From Gymnopus androsaceus JB14 (taxonomy: Eukaryota > Basidiomycota > Agaricomycetes > Agaricales > Omphalotaceae), in NCBI GenBank assembly GCA_009733575.1, contig ML769413.1:262466-326465 (forward strand): 64,000 nucleotides of DNA, written 5' to 3'. Positions 21,746-33,156 of this stretch are shown here, one piece after another. How positions within the stretch are numbered: the stretch's first letter is position 1; each line of letters opens with the position of its first letter. The translations under genes were made by a program, and so were the position numbers. The notes below the pieces were generated by a model. The model saw only the letters and a list, made by a program, of their open reading frames with translations, was not told the origin of the DNA and ran no database searches.

Positions 21746-23273
21746 CTACTTTTGGGTATTCGTCCTGCTAAACACCCGGATAAGGAACCTTCCTATTCTA
21801 CTCGACTTGAATAACTTCTTCGTGTGTTCGGATATCCCAGAGTCTGTATAAGATTATTTTTCAAGTTAGACCAAAACACTCGAGATTCGTACGAAGTAAC
21901 TGACCGAATTTTTCAACAGGTTGACCAGAAGCTGGACCTTCATGCGAGATATGACTCCCTTCCTCGAGTACGTCAGCAGGTTCGCCCTTCACCTTAGCGT
22001 CCCCAGCAGCAATAGTGGGAAGATGTATCGGTGGACCTTCTCGGCACTTTTTGACAAGCCTAGAGAAAGAGAGAGAGAGAGAGAGATGCGTATGAGAAAA
22101 AAAATGCAAGCAAAGGAACTTGGTTGAGGAATGCTTACACTTCCAAGGCGTCAAAGTCTTTATAAAACTCCTGAACGCTGTGAAGGAACGGGATTCCAGA
22201 CAAATCGGGCGAAAAATTAACCACAGGCAGGAAACTTCCGTCGTCCGTGTCGCCGCTAAAAGGCAGCAGGGCTTCGAGGATGGTGTTCATTCGTGGAATT
22301 GAAATCATGTCGTCCTGAGAATTATTGATGACACTAGGTTCTTCATCCTCACCTTCTGAAAACCAGCGGTCGCTCTCTGATTGCGCATCGGAACACTGGC
22401 GTTCATTGAGAGATTCGGAATACGGCTCATCGTCATCGAGCTCGGCAAGCCAGTCAATTTCGCCGTCTTCGTAATACTTGTGTTGCTTCACGTCCTGAGC
22501 GGCCAATTGCAGAGAAGGGGACGAATCAGAATCGACGTGCACATCCACCTCTGACTCGGAATAGCTCAAGCTCTGTTTACGTTCGATTCCTGATCCATGA
22601 GAACGTAAGCTAGGCTCTAGCAGTTCACTACTCTCGCCTTGCTCCACTGGACTGGCTTTCGCTTGATTAGCGCGCACAAGACCTATGTCCTGACGGCAAT
22701 AGACATTTGTTCGCAACCAATCGTCATGATCCATTTTAACCGCGTCGACATAATCTAGATGGCTTTGAGGAAGACAAACCGTCGCATCCAAGCAGCTCAA
22801 ATGATAACATCCTTCCCAAGGGAGCCGCTTGTCGGTTTTTACGGGAGGACGATTGAGAGGATGAGATGTTTCCGGAAAAACGGGGAAGCACATGTGAGAC
22901 TCGACGCAGAGTTCGGGAATTGGGTCGGGAATGCCTTGTTGAAGCAACCGGAGGCCTGTACGATTGTATGAACATTCGGGAAGAGGGAGATCCAGGAACT
23001 AGTACGAAGAAGGTACATAGATCAGAAGAAAAGCAAAAAAATGCGTGTTCCAGTCAAGTCACGTACATCCTGAACGAGTGCCACATATTTCTTAACCGAA
23101 AAGTTTTGGATAACTTCTTCTGTCTCGTCGTCGATATCGCATCGAAGAAGATCCAGCATTTGTCTGATATCGAGAGAAAAAGAGATGTAGCTTCCCACCT
23201 GTGGCACGAAACGGTAGCAGGGACCAGATTTTCTGGAAGCTTCGGTGAGGGAAATCGGTTTGGTTGTAGACAT
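21746..23273 (-). CDS. Uncharacterised acidic protein, four exons
   Basis: ATG at 23273 (MSTTKPISLTEASRKSG). Exon 1 ends at KKYVALVQD with a GTACGT donor. Exon 2 runs FLDLPLPECSYNRTGLRLLQQG..ESHMCFPVFPETSHPLNR..EGCYHLSCL, then a strongly acidic serine-rich block (DDDEPYSES, SEGEDEEPS). Exon 3 begins LVKKCREGPPIHLP after a pyrimidine-rich acceptor with a CT microsatellite at about 22070-22085. Exon 4 is a basic tail (KKLFKSSRIGRFLIRVFSR) ending at 21746. All phases agree and no frameshift is needed. The F.V.P.T.HP and C.H.....A pattern recalls hypothetical proteins common in Agaricomycetes. The function is not known to me. Confidence 0.6.
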
Positions 23274-23436
23274 TAGGATGAGCGTAGAATAACAGAAAAT
23301 AAATATGGGGCTTGACTTGCAACGGAGGCGTATGTGGACATTTTAAAAACAGCCTCGAAAAAGTACAAAAGACAAGACAAGATTGAGACAAGAGAACAAA
23401 AAATTCGTCCACGTTCGGTGCTGATCGCAGATTCTC

Positions 23437-23570
23437 AGCTTTGACCACTCCAAAACGAACTCGTGGACTGCATCCTCGACAACCTCCACTTTGCAGCTAC
23501 TCTTCTTGAATGCGCGCTAGTTGGCCAAGCTTGGGTTCGCTCTTCGCAGAGTGGCATCTTCCACCTCAGA
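23437..23570 (+). pseudogene. F-box motif relic
   Basis: A short reading QNELVDCILDNLHFAATLLECALVG, then AWVRSSQSGIFHL, matches the front of a canonical F-box (P.ELVD.IL..L......LL.CALV...W). A TGA directly upstream removes any start and the frame then leaves the family, so this is a fragment only. It is joined in frame with the following ORF, perhaps by chance. Confidence 0.4.
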
Positions 23571-23840
23571 ATGACGCCTGATTTCGCTCCGCGATGTTGT
23601 TTTCTGTCTCAAATGCTTCCAGGCTCCGTCTTTATTATTATTATTATTAATTATCATTCGCAATGCATACAAGATCGTCCGGAAGCATCTCGTCGAGGTC
23701 ATAGCACACAACAAAAAGAAGACCCAATAGATAAATCCAAGTTCTCTTCCCAAGCTTCTCGCTACAGAAAACATCTATCCTTACCCCGAGCTGGTCTCAA
23801 GATACGCCTTCCATCCCTCACGACCCATTCATATCCACAG

Positions 23841-24341
23841 ATGGCTGGAGCTCACGTTTGCGCAATCCACGACTCCGTCTTCCGACCCATGCTTCGATGT
23901 TTCTCCCATTGCGCACTAGACAAGTTGCGGAAGTCCTCGGTAGAAAAGCGCATGGCAGAAATCGAGAAGGCCATCCAAAATGGAGGAGCGAAACTACGAC
24001 CTTGCCTCGTTATTCCCAACTATTTGGAAAGTGCTCGAGAAACTAGTCTGGGCCGACGCAGAATCTGCCTTATGGCCACCTTTAATGATGCAGCTATTGC
24101 GGAACTCCCGCGTATGGTTAGACACTTTGTTGTCCCAGTGGTGACGGATTCTGTTGACTGGGATATCAAGACTTTTCGCCCCGATGAACGTATACACACT
24201 ACTCCCCGATGGAAGCATGGAAAGAACAACGTGAAGAGCCAATGGGTGATCTGTTTCACGTACGAAGTAAAAGAAAGTGCCCTATTGAAATGGAGAGGGG
24301 GCTATCATCTGGATGAAGAGCAGGGGGACGCGCTTGTCTAA
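23841..24341 (+). CDS. Uncharacterised Agaricomycete protein
   Basis: Starting at the in-frame ATG 23841: LDKLRKSSVEKRMAEIEKAI, then KLRPCLVIPNYLES, RRRICLMATFNDAAIAELPRMVRHFVVPV, IHTTPRWKHGKNN and QWVICFTYEV. The pattern RPCLVI...CLMATF....LP...RHF..P....H..P.W..W...Y resembles a small family often annotated as hypothetical in mushrooms. No catalytic motif or membrane segment is visible. The frame is open back to 23463, so the true start may differ. Confidence 0.45.
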   Translation: MAGAHVCAIHDSVFRPMLRCFSHCALDKLRKSSVEKRMAEIEKAIQNGGAKLRPCLVIPNYLESARETSLGRRRICLMATFNDAAIAELPRMVRHFVVPVVTDSVDWDIKTFRPDERIHTTPRWKHGKNNVKSQWVICFTYEVKESALLKWRGGYHLDEEQGDALV

Positions 24342-25390
24342 TCTTTGCAATTTTAAGCGAGAAACTGTGGATCGAAAGAGCAGAAAGTCCAGCCTTTCGC
24401 GACAGAATGTTGAAGAGCATTATGGTTTGTAATTTTTTTCTTGACTTTGTACGATTGCGCTGAGATAGTCGGAACAGGATTACGCAGCAAGTTCTCGCTG
24501 TGAAGACAGAAATATGGTGAGTACAATCACATCCATGCTCAGCATATGAACGTCTCTAAAAGACTGCCGTTACAGTTCCCGTCAAAGATGACTATTATCG
24601 AGGCCGGACGATCAAGCGCGAGCCTAGCGTCGCAAGCAACGTCCAGAACGCACCAACTTTCGAGGCTCCGGCAATCACATACCTCACCTACTAAGGAAAA
24701 TTTTCCGCCACTCGTGATGTCATCTTTGGACCTGAAGAAGGCTAGACGAACTTCAAAATATTCGGAGTTGACGCAAGGATTGCAGAATATTTCCATTCGG
24801 TCGTAGATTACTATACCAACCAAGCTTTGCTCAGCGTTTTGGCTATTCCCATTCTAGGCCGTACGTAGACATGTAATTGAAGGTCTGCTTTCTCTCTACC
24901 AATATGTACTTATTGTGTAAAATACTTAGCGCGTTTCATTAGCGCTCACGGGCTTCTTACCATCCTAATCTAGCCGGTGGAGGACTGACCATGAGTGAGG
25001 CTAAAATCGGAGAGGTATCAGTTGCTCTTACCAGTTACCTCGACCATTAGCCTTGCGTAAACCTCTAGTTTAAGCCCTTCAATACCGGCGTTCAGCCGAA
25101 CCGTGTGGTTATGATACTTCCTTCCTTCCATTTCCTTCCATCCTTCCATCCTTAGCCGTGTCCTTTAGGATTGGGTATAATGCAGGGGCACAGCGTGCCA
25201 AAAAAAATCGCATAGTCCTTATTCTTCCTTTGCTGGTCAAAAGTCACGAATAGTGGACTACGCTGTTCTTCACTTCATCACCGTTACTGTATACGCGTAT
25301 TTTTTGCAGGTCAAAAGTCGCCGTATTCAAGGACAACATTTTCAAGTCCTTTCTTCACTCACGCCATTACTCTCGCATCTGTTCCAAGCT
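24342..25390. other. Region without a convincing gene
   Basis: A possible exon with start and splice-like signals lies at about 24505-24806 (86-residue frame from 24546, no homology seen). The rest holds (CTTC)n tracts at 25108-25150 and a TATA-like TATAAT at 25176-25181 before the secreted-protein gene. Confidence 0.4.
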
Positions 25391-26135
25391 ATGCATTTCT
25401 ACTTTTTGGCCTATCTGGCTCTCAGTCTCGTCTCCATCACATGTGCGGTACCAGCACCACCTGTCCAGGTATGTGTGTGTGATCTACGCATTGGCCTTTT
25501 TTTTACTTACCGCACTATCTTCCTCTTCCCCAGCCCAGGAAACTCCCATCAAAGATTACCTTTAGATGGGATGAACAACTCGGTGAACCTTGGGTGCGGG
25601 GTGATCATAAAGATTGGGATCCGACGCCACTGGCACTACTTTTGATGAAATGGGTGGTGAACCAAGAGCAGGTACGGTCACATCTTGGCTTCACAGCTCC
25701 TTTGCGGGACAACACGGAATATCGGATTGAAGGGGACAAGCCGTTTCCCTACATCGAGGTTCTACCCAACCAGAAGTTTGGCTTCTCCTTTCAAGGTGGC
25801 GGTGGGGTAAGCCGGTGTAGACCCAAAAGCAAGAGTTGGTGTGAGGGGTCAGTGGGGATAGAGTTTCCCAAGGATTACGGTGCAACATCCCCGGCATTTT
25901 ATGTTGCTGAGGTATTCGGAGTTTCATTAAGAGTTGCCGTCCCCTTTGATGGTATGTTTTATTCGTGTCTTATTATTCAACGGTCTCTGTGTCTTCAACA
26001 GCTGAAGGCCTGAAAAAACTGGAATGGCAGAGATTGCACGAACAGGTGGCATACCAACATGAACTTTATAATGAGCTGCTTGCAATAGACCTGGGGAAGG
26101 AACCGCCGAAAGTGAATCCTAATATCATTCATTGA
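25391..26135 (+). CDS. Small secreted protein of unknown function
   Basis: Three exons (25391-25468, 25534-25951, 26002-26135) give 209 residues in an intact frame. The first exon is a textbook signal peptide (MHFYFLAYLALSLVSITC, then AVPAPP). The mature part starts near PVQPRKLPSKITFRWDEQLG and includes only one close cysteine pair (C-x7-C in CRPKSKSWC), PFPYIEVLPNQKFGFSF and a C-terminal Y/E/K-rich segment. No enzymatic motif seen. Size and secretion fit an effector-like or cell-wall-associated protein; that is inference. It is convergent with the aldo-keto reductase. Confidence 0.65.
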
Positions 26136-26483
26136 GGACGAATGTGGATGTAACTTAGACATTGAGTACTATAAATATATAGTGCATCTTTATGTTGGTG
26201 TGTTACTTGCAATCTCATAATTCCTTCAAGCGGTATTATTTTCCAGACTTCCTTGCTTGAGAGTTTCGCCATCTGAAGTGCCTCACATTAATAATATACG
26301 GTTTCGCCCTCGGTCGAGAATCAGCGCTCAATACCAGAACGCCATCGCCCGAGTGAGGGCTACTCAGAAGTTCCAATACGTATAATTAGCAAATTACGAT
26401 AGAACTGTCGGGCGATTTTTGGAATTTTCCATTATTATTTCCGAATCGATTGTACACTCTGAAAACTATTCACAGCCCTGTAA
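26136..26483. other. Convergent intergenic region
   Basis: The 3' flanks of the secreted protein and the aldo-keto reductase. No gene seen. Confidence 0.4.
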
Positions 26484-27824
26484 TCAACCCCAAAGGTGCA
26501 TATCTACATCTGCACCAAAGTACCTATCACCGACAACAGGATTTGCAGCAAGGATGTCATTAATAGCCTTCGATTCTTCAGGTGTAAGCACAATGTCCCC
26601 ACCCTGCAGATTCTCCAAGGTACGAGAGGCTTTCCTGCAAACAAACGCAAGGTGAACACAGTGAAAGCAGTTTGAAAGAGGTGCACCTACGAAGACCCTG
26701 GAAGAGGCATCATATGTGGCCCGAGCGAAGCTACCCAAGCAATGCACAGTTGTGAGGGAGTAACACCTTTCTTCTCAGCGATGGCTGATACACCCTCAAC
26801 GATAGCATAGTTTGCCTTGAAGTTCTCTTCCTTGAAACGGGTGAAGCGAGAGCGGGGATCACCCGCTTTCAACGCACAACGTCAATGGGTGATCAGGAGC
26901 GAATAGATAAACTAAAAACATACCAGGAAGGTCGTTCGGAGACTTGAATGCACCTGTAAAAAAGCCTCTTCCCAAGGGCGAGTACGCAAGGACAGAAACA
27001 TTGAGTTCTCGCGCCGTAGAAATCAACGCCTTCTGATTATCGTCGTAGGACCAAAAGCTAACTTCAATTTCGGCTGCAGTAACGGGGTATACCTGCGGAA
27101 GAGTGTGAATTGAAAGCCGTAGCTATGCTTAATACAAAACTCACAGCATGGGCTTTGCGCAAGGTGTTGGCATTGCACTCCGACAGACCGATGTGAGAGA
27201 ATTTACCTTCCTTGAGGAGGGTAACGAGATTGTTCATTATGGTCTCGATGGGTGTTTTACGATCGATTCGAGCAGGTTCAAAGAGATCAAGCTTCTTGTT
27301 GGGTCCAAGAGCGCGCTGGATGTTGTCGACACTTGCCCTAAGGCATTCCATGCTATGAATGAGTTGTTAGGAGTGATTTTGAGGTGCAAGAACGATTATT
27401 CGTACGAGCCGTCCGGAGCCATGTTACGGATTCCTCCTTTGACTGACAAGAACGTCTTGTCCGCATACTCTGGGTACTTTGCATAAAATCTGGACAGCAA
27501 TTCCAAGTTGCCGGTCCCATGATCCATTGCGTAAAACTCGCCTAGTGGAAAATGGGATAATATGAAGGCTATAGAGGATGCGACGCACCACTGTTCAAAA
27601 AAGCCTTCGTGCCGGATGGTAAGGCGTCAACACCAGCCTTTATAGACGCGAAACATTGCTCTTCATCTGGAGGATTTGGCGTCCAGGTCATCGCCATCAA
27701 ACCGTGCTGCAAGATATAATCAGAGAGGTATAGCTTTGAGACCTGCAAGGAACGTGCTTACCGCAACTGGTGCGACAGTGATATCAGAGGCAGTTCCACC
27801 AAGTTTGACTGTTCGAGAAACCAT
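26484..27824 (-). CDS. Aldo-keto reductase, pyridoxal reductase-like
   Basis: NAD(P)H-dependent reductase of the AKR superfamily, nearest in pattern to fission-yeast pyridoxal reductase Plr1, which makes pyridoxine from pyridoxal. ATG at 27824 (MVSRTVKLGG); HGLMAMTWTP, FLNSGEFY (the catalytic Tyr), ADKTFLSVKGG, KKLDLFEPARID, HIGLSECNANTLR, SVLAYSPLGRGFFTG, GVTPSQLCIAWV, PLPGSS and a C-terminal GDRYFG. At least six short introns are traced with agreeing phases, and no shift is required. The cofactor-binding loop (PGSS..R..EN) is present. The exact substrate remains open. Confidence 0.82.
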
Positions 27825-28178
27825 TATGCAAACGATGGTTTCGATTTGAGTTGGAGGAAGTTCAATCGATCTCAGTTATATAGTGGTTTTCGGCTCCCGT
27901 GACGCGTCCAGTGGAAAGCTTCGTGATTCGTTCTGAGTAAATCAGCCGACCCATAATTCAGGAAGGAAGGAAGGAAGGAAGGTCTATTACACGGCATGGT
28001 CCAAGTGCTGAACGCCGGTTCCAGAGCATTCGGTGTGGCAAGCACCGTTATCTCTGGGAATTCGAGACGCGTTCGGCAAGGTATGAGCGCGTAATGTTGC
28101 CAGACTCAATATTTAGTAAGAACGTGAGAACGTCAATTCTGGCGTCTATTCTGGCGTACATTTTTGCCATTCACCTTA
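27825..28178. other. Divergent intergenic region with (GGAA)n
   Basis: Holds a GGAA microsatellite at 27961-27982 and promoters for the reductase (minus) and COA3 (plus). No gene seen. Confidence 0.45.
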
Positions 28179-28790
28179 ATGGGCGCATATCTGGACCCAG
28201 ACAAAGCAGCCAAGACATGGCGACCTAAATCCGGCGTAAGCTTTCCAGACTAATCCTTCCAAAAAAAATCTCTTACACTGATTGCTTTTTAGACCATGTC
28301 TCCAGGCATGAAACGCGCTAGGGCACCTTTCTTCGTCCGCAACACAATAACCGGTATTCTTCTCGGAGCCTTTGTCGTAGGCGTCTACACCTACTCGATC
28401 CGTGCTGTCCGCCAAGATGATTTTGCGGATATTGACGACGACGCTAAAGCTCAGCGGGAAGCTGAACGAACAGTTCAACTGGAGAGAATGAGAAGAGATA
28501 ATGTAACGGTGTTGACGGTTGGAGAGGAACAGGATGTTATGCAGAGGGCTGCAAGAGCTGTGGTGACGGAAATAAACGACGCAGGCACCGGTGCTGTCCT
28601 TGACGAGACTTCGAGCTTGAGAGCGTCAGCAGGCTCTCCGATTCTGGCCGAGGTTGCTTCGAGGAGAAGAGGCGTATTGGTTGGGCTACTGGAAAACACC
28701 GCTCCTGGTGTACTTGATCCCAAAAGGAAAACATTAATCTGGGGAGCTCCGGACGTGGATAATATCGGTACAGTTTCATCGAGAAAATAA
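28179..28790 (+). CDS. COA3: COA3, cytochrome c oxidase assembly factor 3
   Basis: Inner-membrane mitochondrial protein that holds newly made Cox1 in assembly intermediates. Exon 1 (28179-28235) encodes MGAYLDPDKAAKTWRPKSG; exon 2 (28293-28790) starts MSPGMKRARAPFFVRN, followed by one membrane span (GILLGAFVVGVYTYSI) and the conserved RAVRQDDFADID. The first 60-70 residues match the family. The remaining ~115 residues form a longer, variable tail seen in basidiomycetes. Total 184 residues, frame intact. Confidence 0.78.
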
Positions 28791-28989
28791 TGCATCCTTT
28801 CACCTCATCCCAAACTCAATGATATCAATAATACTAATTCCATATGTACTAATCCCACATATATGCAACTACTACGACATGCAAATGCAACAAAGCGAAA
28901 TAACAAAGCAAATAACAAAGCAAAGTTCCTAAGTTCTGGAGGAAGTTCGTGAGTTCGTGAAAAAAAAGTAAGACTACTACATAGCGCAA

Positions 28990-31422
28990 TCAGCCCAAAC
29001 CCCAAATTCCGGCTTTCCGCACGCCCTCTACCAAGGCATCCACATTCCCCAACATCGTACCTAAAAGCTCCTTCTTCTCCTCAGTAGTCCGAGCTCTAGC
29101 TTGCATCCGAGTCCTGCCGATATCCACCTCCTTCACAAGTGGAATCGACCCGCCTACCTTCCCTCCTGTAATACCAATACCAGACTCGACACATCGTCTC
29201 CTTCCAGCATTCCACTTGCCATCTCGGAATCCCTCCTCCCAACAGACCTCGCCCTGGCATGTCCCCGCTCCCTAGAGCTCGTACGGGAAGACGTCCTCGT
29301 CGAAGATATACCCAACGCAAAAGCAGATCTCGTCCTCGAATGCGTCCTTGTCCTCCTCCCTCCCATCCCAGCAACAGTCCCCACGCTCACATCACCGCCC
29401 GGACCTGGACTGGAAGCACAGACATTGCCAGACATATCCATCTTCCTAAAACCTTGCATCTTCTGCGGACTCTGGGGAACAAAGTCAACGTCCTTTTTCA
29501 ACATCATCAGTGTGCGGGGCTGTCCGCCAAAGAGCTGTTTCCTTTCACTTGGAGGGACTCTCGACAGGTTAGAAACCTTGGACGCAGGGGTCTTGGGTGG
29601 ACCGGAAGGCGTTCCGGGAGATATGGAAGTCCGTGTAGCAGAAGGAGTTTTTGGTTCCCTCCCGTTTCGAAATACAGGAGGAAATCCAGCTAATTCCATC
29701 TCTGGAGATCCCGGAGGCGTTTTCAACAAAGAGCCAGATGGTATAGTGGGAAGGAGGGGTATTTTTGGAAGGATACTCGAAGTTTTCTTGGGCGAACATT
29801 CGGCGGAACTAGGAGCGGTTGTCGAGGAATTGGATGAGAGAGATGATATACCGGAGGCGGCGGAAGTCGTAGATGAAGTGGATGTGAAAGACTGTGCAGA
29901 GCTCGAAGAGACCGAACGCAATGAGGTGACTTGCCTTCCGTCCCCTTTCTCTGCAGCAGAAGAATCGCGATTTTTAGAACTCGACCTCGAGCCCCGCGAG
30001 CTCTCAGTGATGTAACCCTTGTCACTCACACTTTCGGACGGGACACTAGGACCCGAAAAAGACGAGGTAGGGAAGGAAAAGGTCGAGGAACCATAATCCG
30101 ACCGCGGTTTCGGAGCTGGTCTATTTGGTGTTGCAAGTCCATTCAGATAAGGCTTTTTCGCTTTGGCTCGGGGAGCCGTCGAAGGTTGCGAAATCGAACC
30201 AGCCGATGAGGTAGAAGAGTTGGAGGAGATGGAAGAATTGGAGGCGCCGCGTAATATGGATTGAGAGCTACCCCTTGAATGGGCACTCTCGCGAGGTGTG
30301 TTGGGGACTGTCGGAGGAAAGAGCGAGCTTTGTGTACCGTCTGATCGCGATCTAGGTGTATTGGGGACAGTAGGGGCAGAATCTGGCTGCTGAGATGATT
30401 CTGTGGTAGAAGCTGTCGGCGATGGAGGGTTTGGTCTCATCGAGAAGATAAAAGTATAAGAATTCCAGACATTTCATCCTAAATTGCGTTTACATTAGTC
30501 TTATGAGACGTAGAAGCAACTGAAAACGCTTACCGGACTTCCCTGGGGGTTCCTGCCCTCTTCAATATCTTTACGATAGCCTGGACTCCGTTACATTGTT
30601 CAAAGGCACGTAGAGCAGGTGTAGAGTCTACCAGTATGCACAGAATGGTATCGAGAATTGTGGATGTGAGAGAGGGGTCCGGAGATGGACCACTTTTAGG
30701 CGATCCTGACGAGGAAGTTGAAGCGGATATCGTCGGTGAGACATGCCTCGAAGCAAGAAGGAGATCCACAAATATCTGGAGAATAATGAATACGAGTATT
30801 CAAGGTTAAAAGATTCATACCTCTAGCGGCTTGATTCTTCCTAGCCATCTCTTGCTGCGTGGATGATTCAAGGCTATTCCTTGGATAATAGAGAGCGACA
30901 AGACTATTTGTGTGGCGATTTCTTTCACGGTAAAGTAATGTTCATCGTCTACGACAGCTCATTCAGTTGCTTGTCCGATAGGAAATAAATCTGACTGACC
31001 GACTCCAGGTTTGGTTAGCCCGGCTAGCAGTTCCAATCTGGCTACAGGACGCTGATATCCAAGGGAGCAGCCTGCAAGGAACTGTTTAAAGTTTTCAATC
31101 TAGCTCTAACTAAGCCATAACGTATGACCCACTATTGCATTCAAACCCGTCTTGCAGTCGCATGAGATTTCCCATATCACTAAAAGGAGATGTTTGGCTG
31201 GAGGATTTAACGCAAGCACTGCCAATTAGAACTTCTAGCCTTCGTAATGCGATAGTCTTGGATTCACTACTACTACGCGGGGAGAGGATCTATGTGAGGG
31301 AGTAAAAATCGATCCAAATGAAGTAAAATGACAAGGCCAACCTCGTCCAAGTCGTTCTCCACATCCTCTCGCAGCGTTGAAATCCTTTCTTGGTCCTCGT
31401 CGTCAGGCCTTGCCAGGTCCAT
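28990..31422 (-). CDS. Cdc14-like septation initiation network protein (with frameshifts)
   Basis: Fungal Cdc14 family (the SIN scaffold that partners Sid1 kinase in fission yeast; not the phosphatase of the same name). ATG at 31422; ISTLREDVENDLDEILSPRSSS, LQDGFECN, LLAGLTKPG, VDLLLASRHVSPT, ILDTILCILVDSTPALRAFEQCNGVQAIVKILKRAGTPREVR (split over lines) and KCLEFLYFYLLDET are diagnostic. A long Ser/Pro/Thr-rich part follows with repeated TVPNTPR, then a conserved end (EEKKELLGTMLGNVDALVEG, KAGIWGLG) at 28990. Surplus bases near 31045 and in TTT 30430-30432, plus one missing (or two extra) near 29185, shift the frame. Confidence 0.8.
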
Positions 31423-31723
31423 AAAGAGCGTTTATTCAAAAGAGAGAGAAAAGAAGTGCAGAGTACGATGCCGCAGCTGAAGGAAAAAATTCGAGTTCAA
31501 AAAGTGTTGCCAAAATAAAACGTGTAATTGGTGAGGAGCAGCCTGGAGCAGCAGGAACCGGCCAAAAGCCGGCAAACAATTCGGCAAAGATGGCATGTGA
31601 CCGTGTTGCCGCAGCGGACAGCCGCTCGCTCCCGCAAGTATAAACAGTACATCTTTCTCAGGAGAATCCAGGTTACCGCCGCCCTTCATCTACAGTTAGA
31701 CTAGAGATCCTACATCCACCGCA
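31423..31723. promoter_or_regulatory. Divergent promoter, Cdc14-like and FAH-family genes
   Basis: 301 bases between two start codons. A TATAAA motif at 31639-31644 serves the rightward gene. Confidence 0.5.
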
Positions 31724-32888
31724 ATGGCGCCTATTCTTACGCAATGGACGCGTCTCATTCGATTTGTGGCCGCTGAAACCTCCAGTGTGCATATCGGCGA
31801 ACCCGTGGATCCCAAGCTCGACGGTAGGCGTTTTTCAGTGCGAGTTGTTTCCCAACTTATCTGCTATCACAGTCGGTGTCGCTGCACACCAAGGAATCCA
31901 GATCAAAGCCTACGAAATCATTGGTTCTGCGCTGGACCCTTCTTCACAAGTCACCAAGACAGTCCTGACAGTCAAACACCTGCTCTCCCCATTGGCCAGA
32001 AATCAAGTCGGGTTCGTTCGATGCTTGGGATTGAATTACTCTGATCATGCGGTTTGTCCTTGTACCTCTGTCTTGATTCTTGGGAATTCAATGTTACGCC
32101 TGTAGGAAGAAGCCAAACTTGCTGCTCCTGCGTTTCCCGTGCTGTTCGTGAAGCCTACTTCGTCTCTCATCGGACCTGAGGGTACTATACTTATTCCTGC
32201 CGCTGCTCAACCGGTGGAGGAACATCTTCCCGACTATGAAGTCGAGTTTACAATTGTCATTGGCAAACCAGCAAAGGACGTCAAAGAGGAGGACGCTCTG
32301 GACTACGTTTTGGCGTATACAGGAGCAAATGACGTGAGTCCAGTCTTGATGGTTTGATTTTGGATTCTCATCGTTGTATGTAGGTCTCTTTCCGCCAGCA
32401 CCAAATGGCTGTGTCGCAATGGTGTTTCTCCAAGGGATTCGGTACGTCTGCACATCCTTGTTGCGAATGACCCATTTCGAATGCCAATTGTAGACAATAC
32501 TAACCCTCTTGGACCATGCCTGGTCTCGGCTTCCGCTATCCCTGATCCCCAGAAGGTTCCCCTCGTATGCAAACTAAACGGCCAGGTAATGCAAAACGGG
32601 TCCACCGCGTATGTCTGTTTCTACCTGACTCTCTATCTCCTCTCATATAATGATCTTAACAGCGACCAAATCTTCAAAGTCCGACGAACAATTGCCCACC
32701 TTTCCCAAGGAACCACTCTCGAGCCCGGCTCCATCATTTTGACCGGTACGCCCAAGGGAGTGGGCTTTGTTCGCAAGCCTGCGGTGTATCTCAAGCATGG
32801 AGATCGAGTGGAGACTTGGGTTGGCGGAGGAGTTGGTACGTTGTTCAACGATGTCAAAGAAGAGAAAGGAATTTCAGCAAAGTTGTGA
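31724..32888 (+). CDS. Fumarylacetoacetase (FAH) family hydrolase/decarboxylase
   Basis: Six exons (31724-31823, 31873-32051, 32106-32333, 32384-32441, 32494-32608, 32663-32888) give 301 residues without a break. Diagnostic pieces: FVRCLGLNYSDHA, PVLFVKPTSSLIGPEG, the metal-binding acidic set in PDYEVEFTIVIGK, GYTGANDVS-like AYTGANDVSFR, DPQKVPLVCKLNG, TLEPGSIILTGTPKGVGF and GDRVETWVGG. Closest to FAHD1-type acylpyruvate hydrolases/oxaloacetate decarboxylases rather than true fumarylacetoacetase; this is from overall layout. Fragments of its last exon recur at 34978 and 62697. Confidence 0.85.
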
Positions 32889-33156
32889 GCGATAGTAAGG
32901 TAGTTAGAGAGATCTTTGACATTTGGAGTTGATTTGCGAATTCAAGAGTTATAAGTCCATGTAACATTGATTCAAAATCTATTATTTCAGCTCATATGAG
33001 TATATATATGTATATGTCGAGTAGGGGATACAAGCCTGAGGCTCATTTTTAACATGGTTAAGGCCTCATGAATTCTTCGGCGCCTAAATCACGAAACTGA
33101 CTTGATACGATAACCACCCCGTCGATTCGCCGTTGAACTCCAATTCATTACTCTCC

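Noticed and set aside
27961..27982. Regulatory GGAA array
   Set aside because: A plain tetranucleotide microsatellite; no evidence of protein binding in a fungus.
29101..30015. 304-residue plus-strand ORF
   Set aside because: Antisense to the Ser/Pro-rich coding part of the Cdc14-like gene; the open frame is a by-product of its codon bias.
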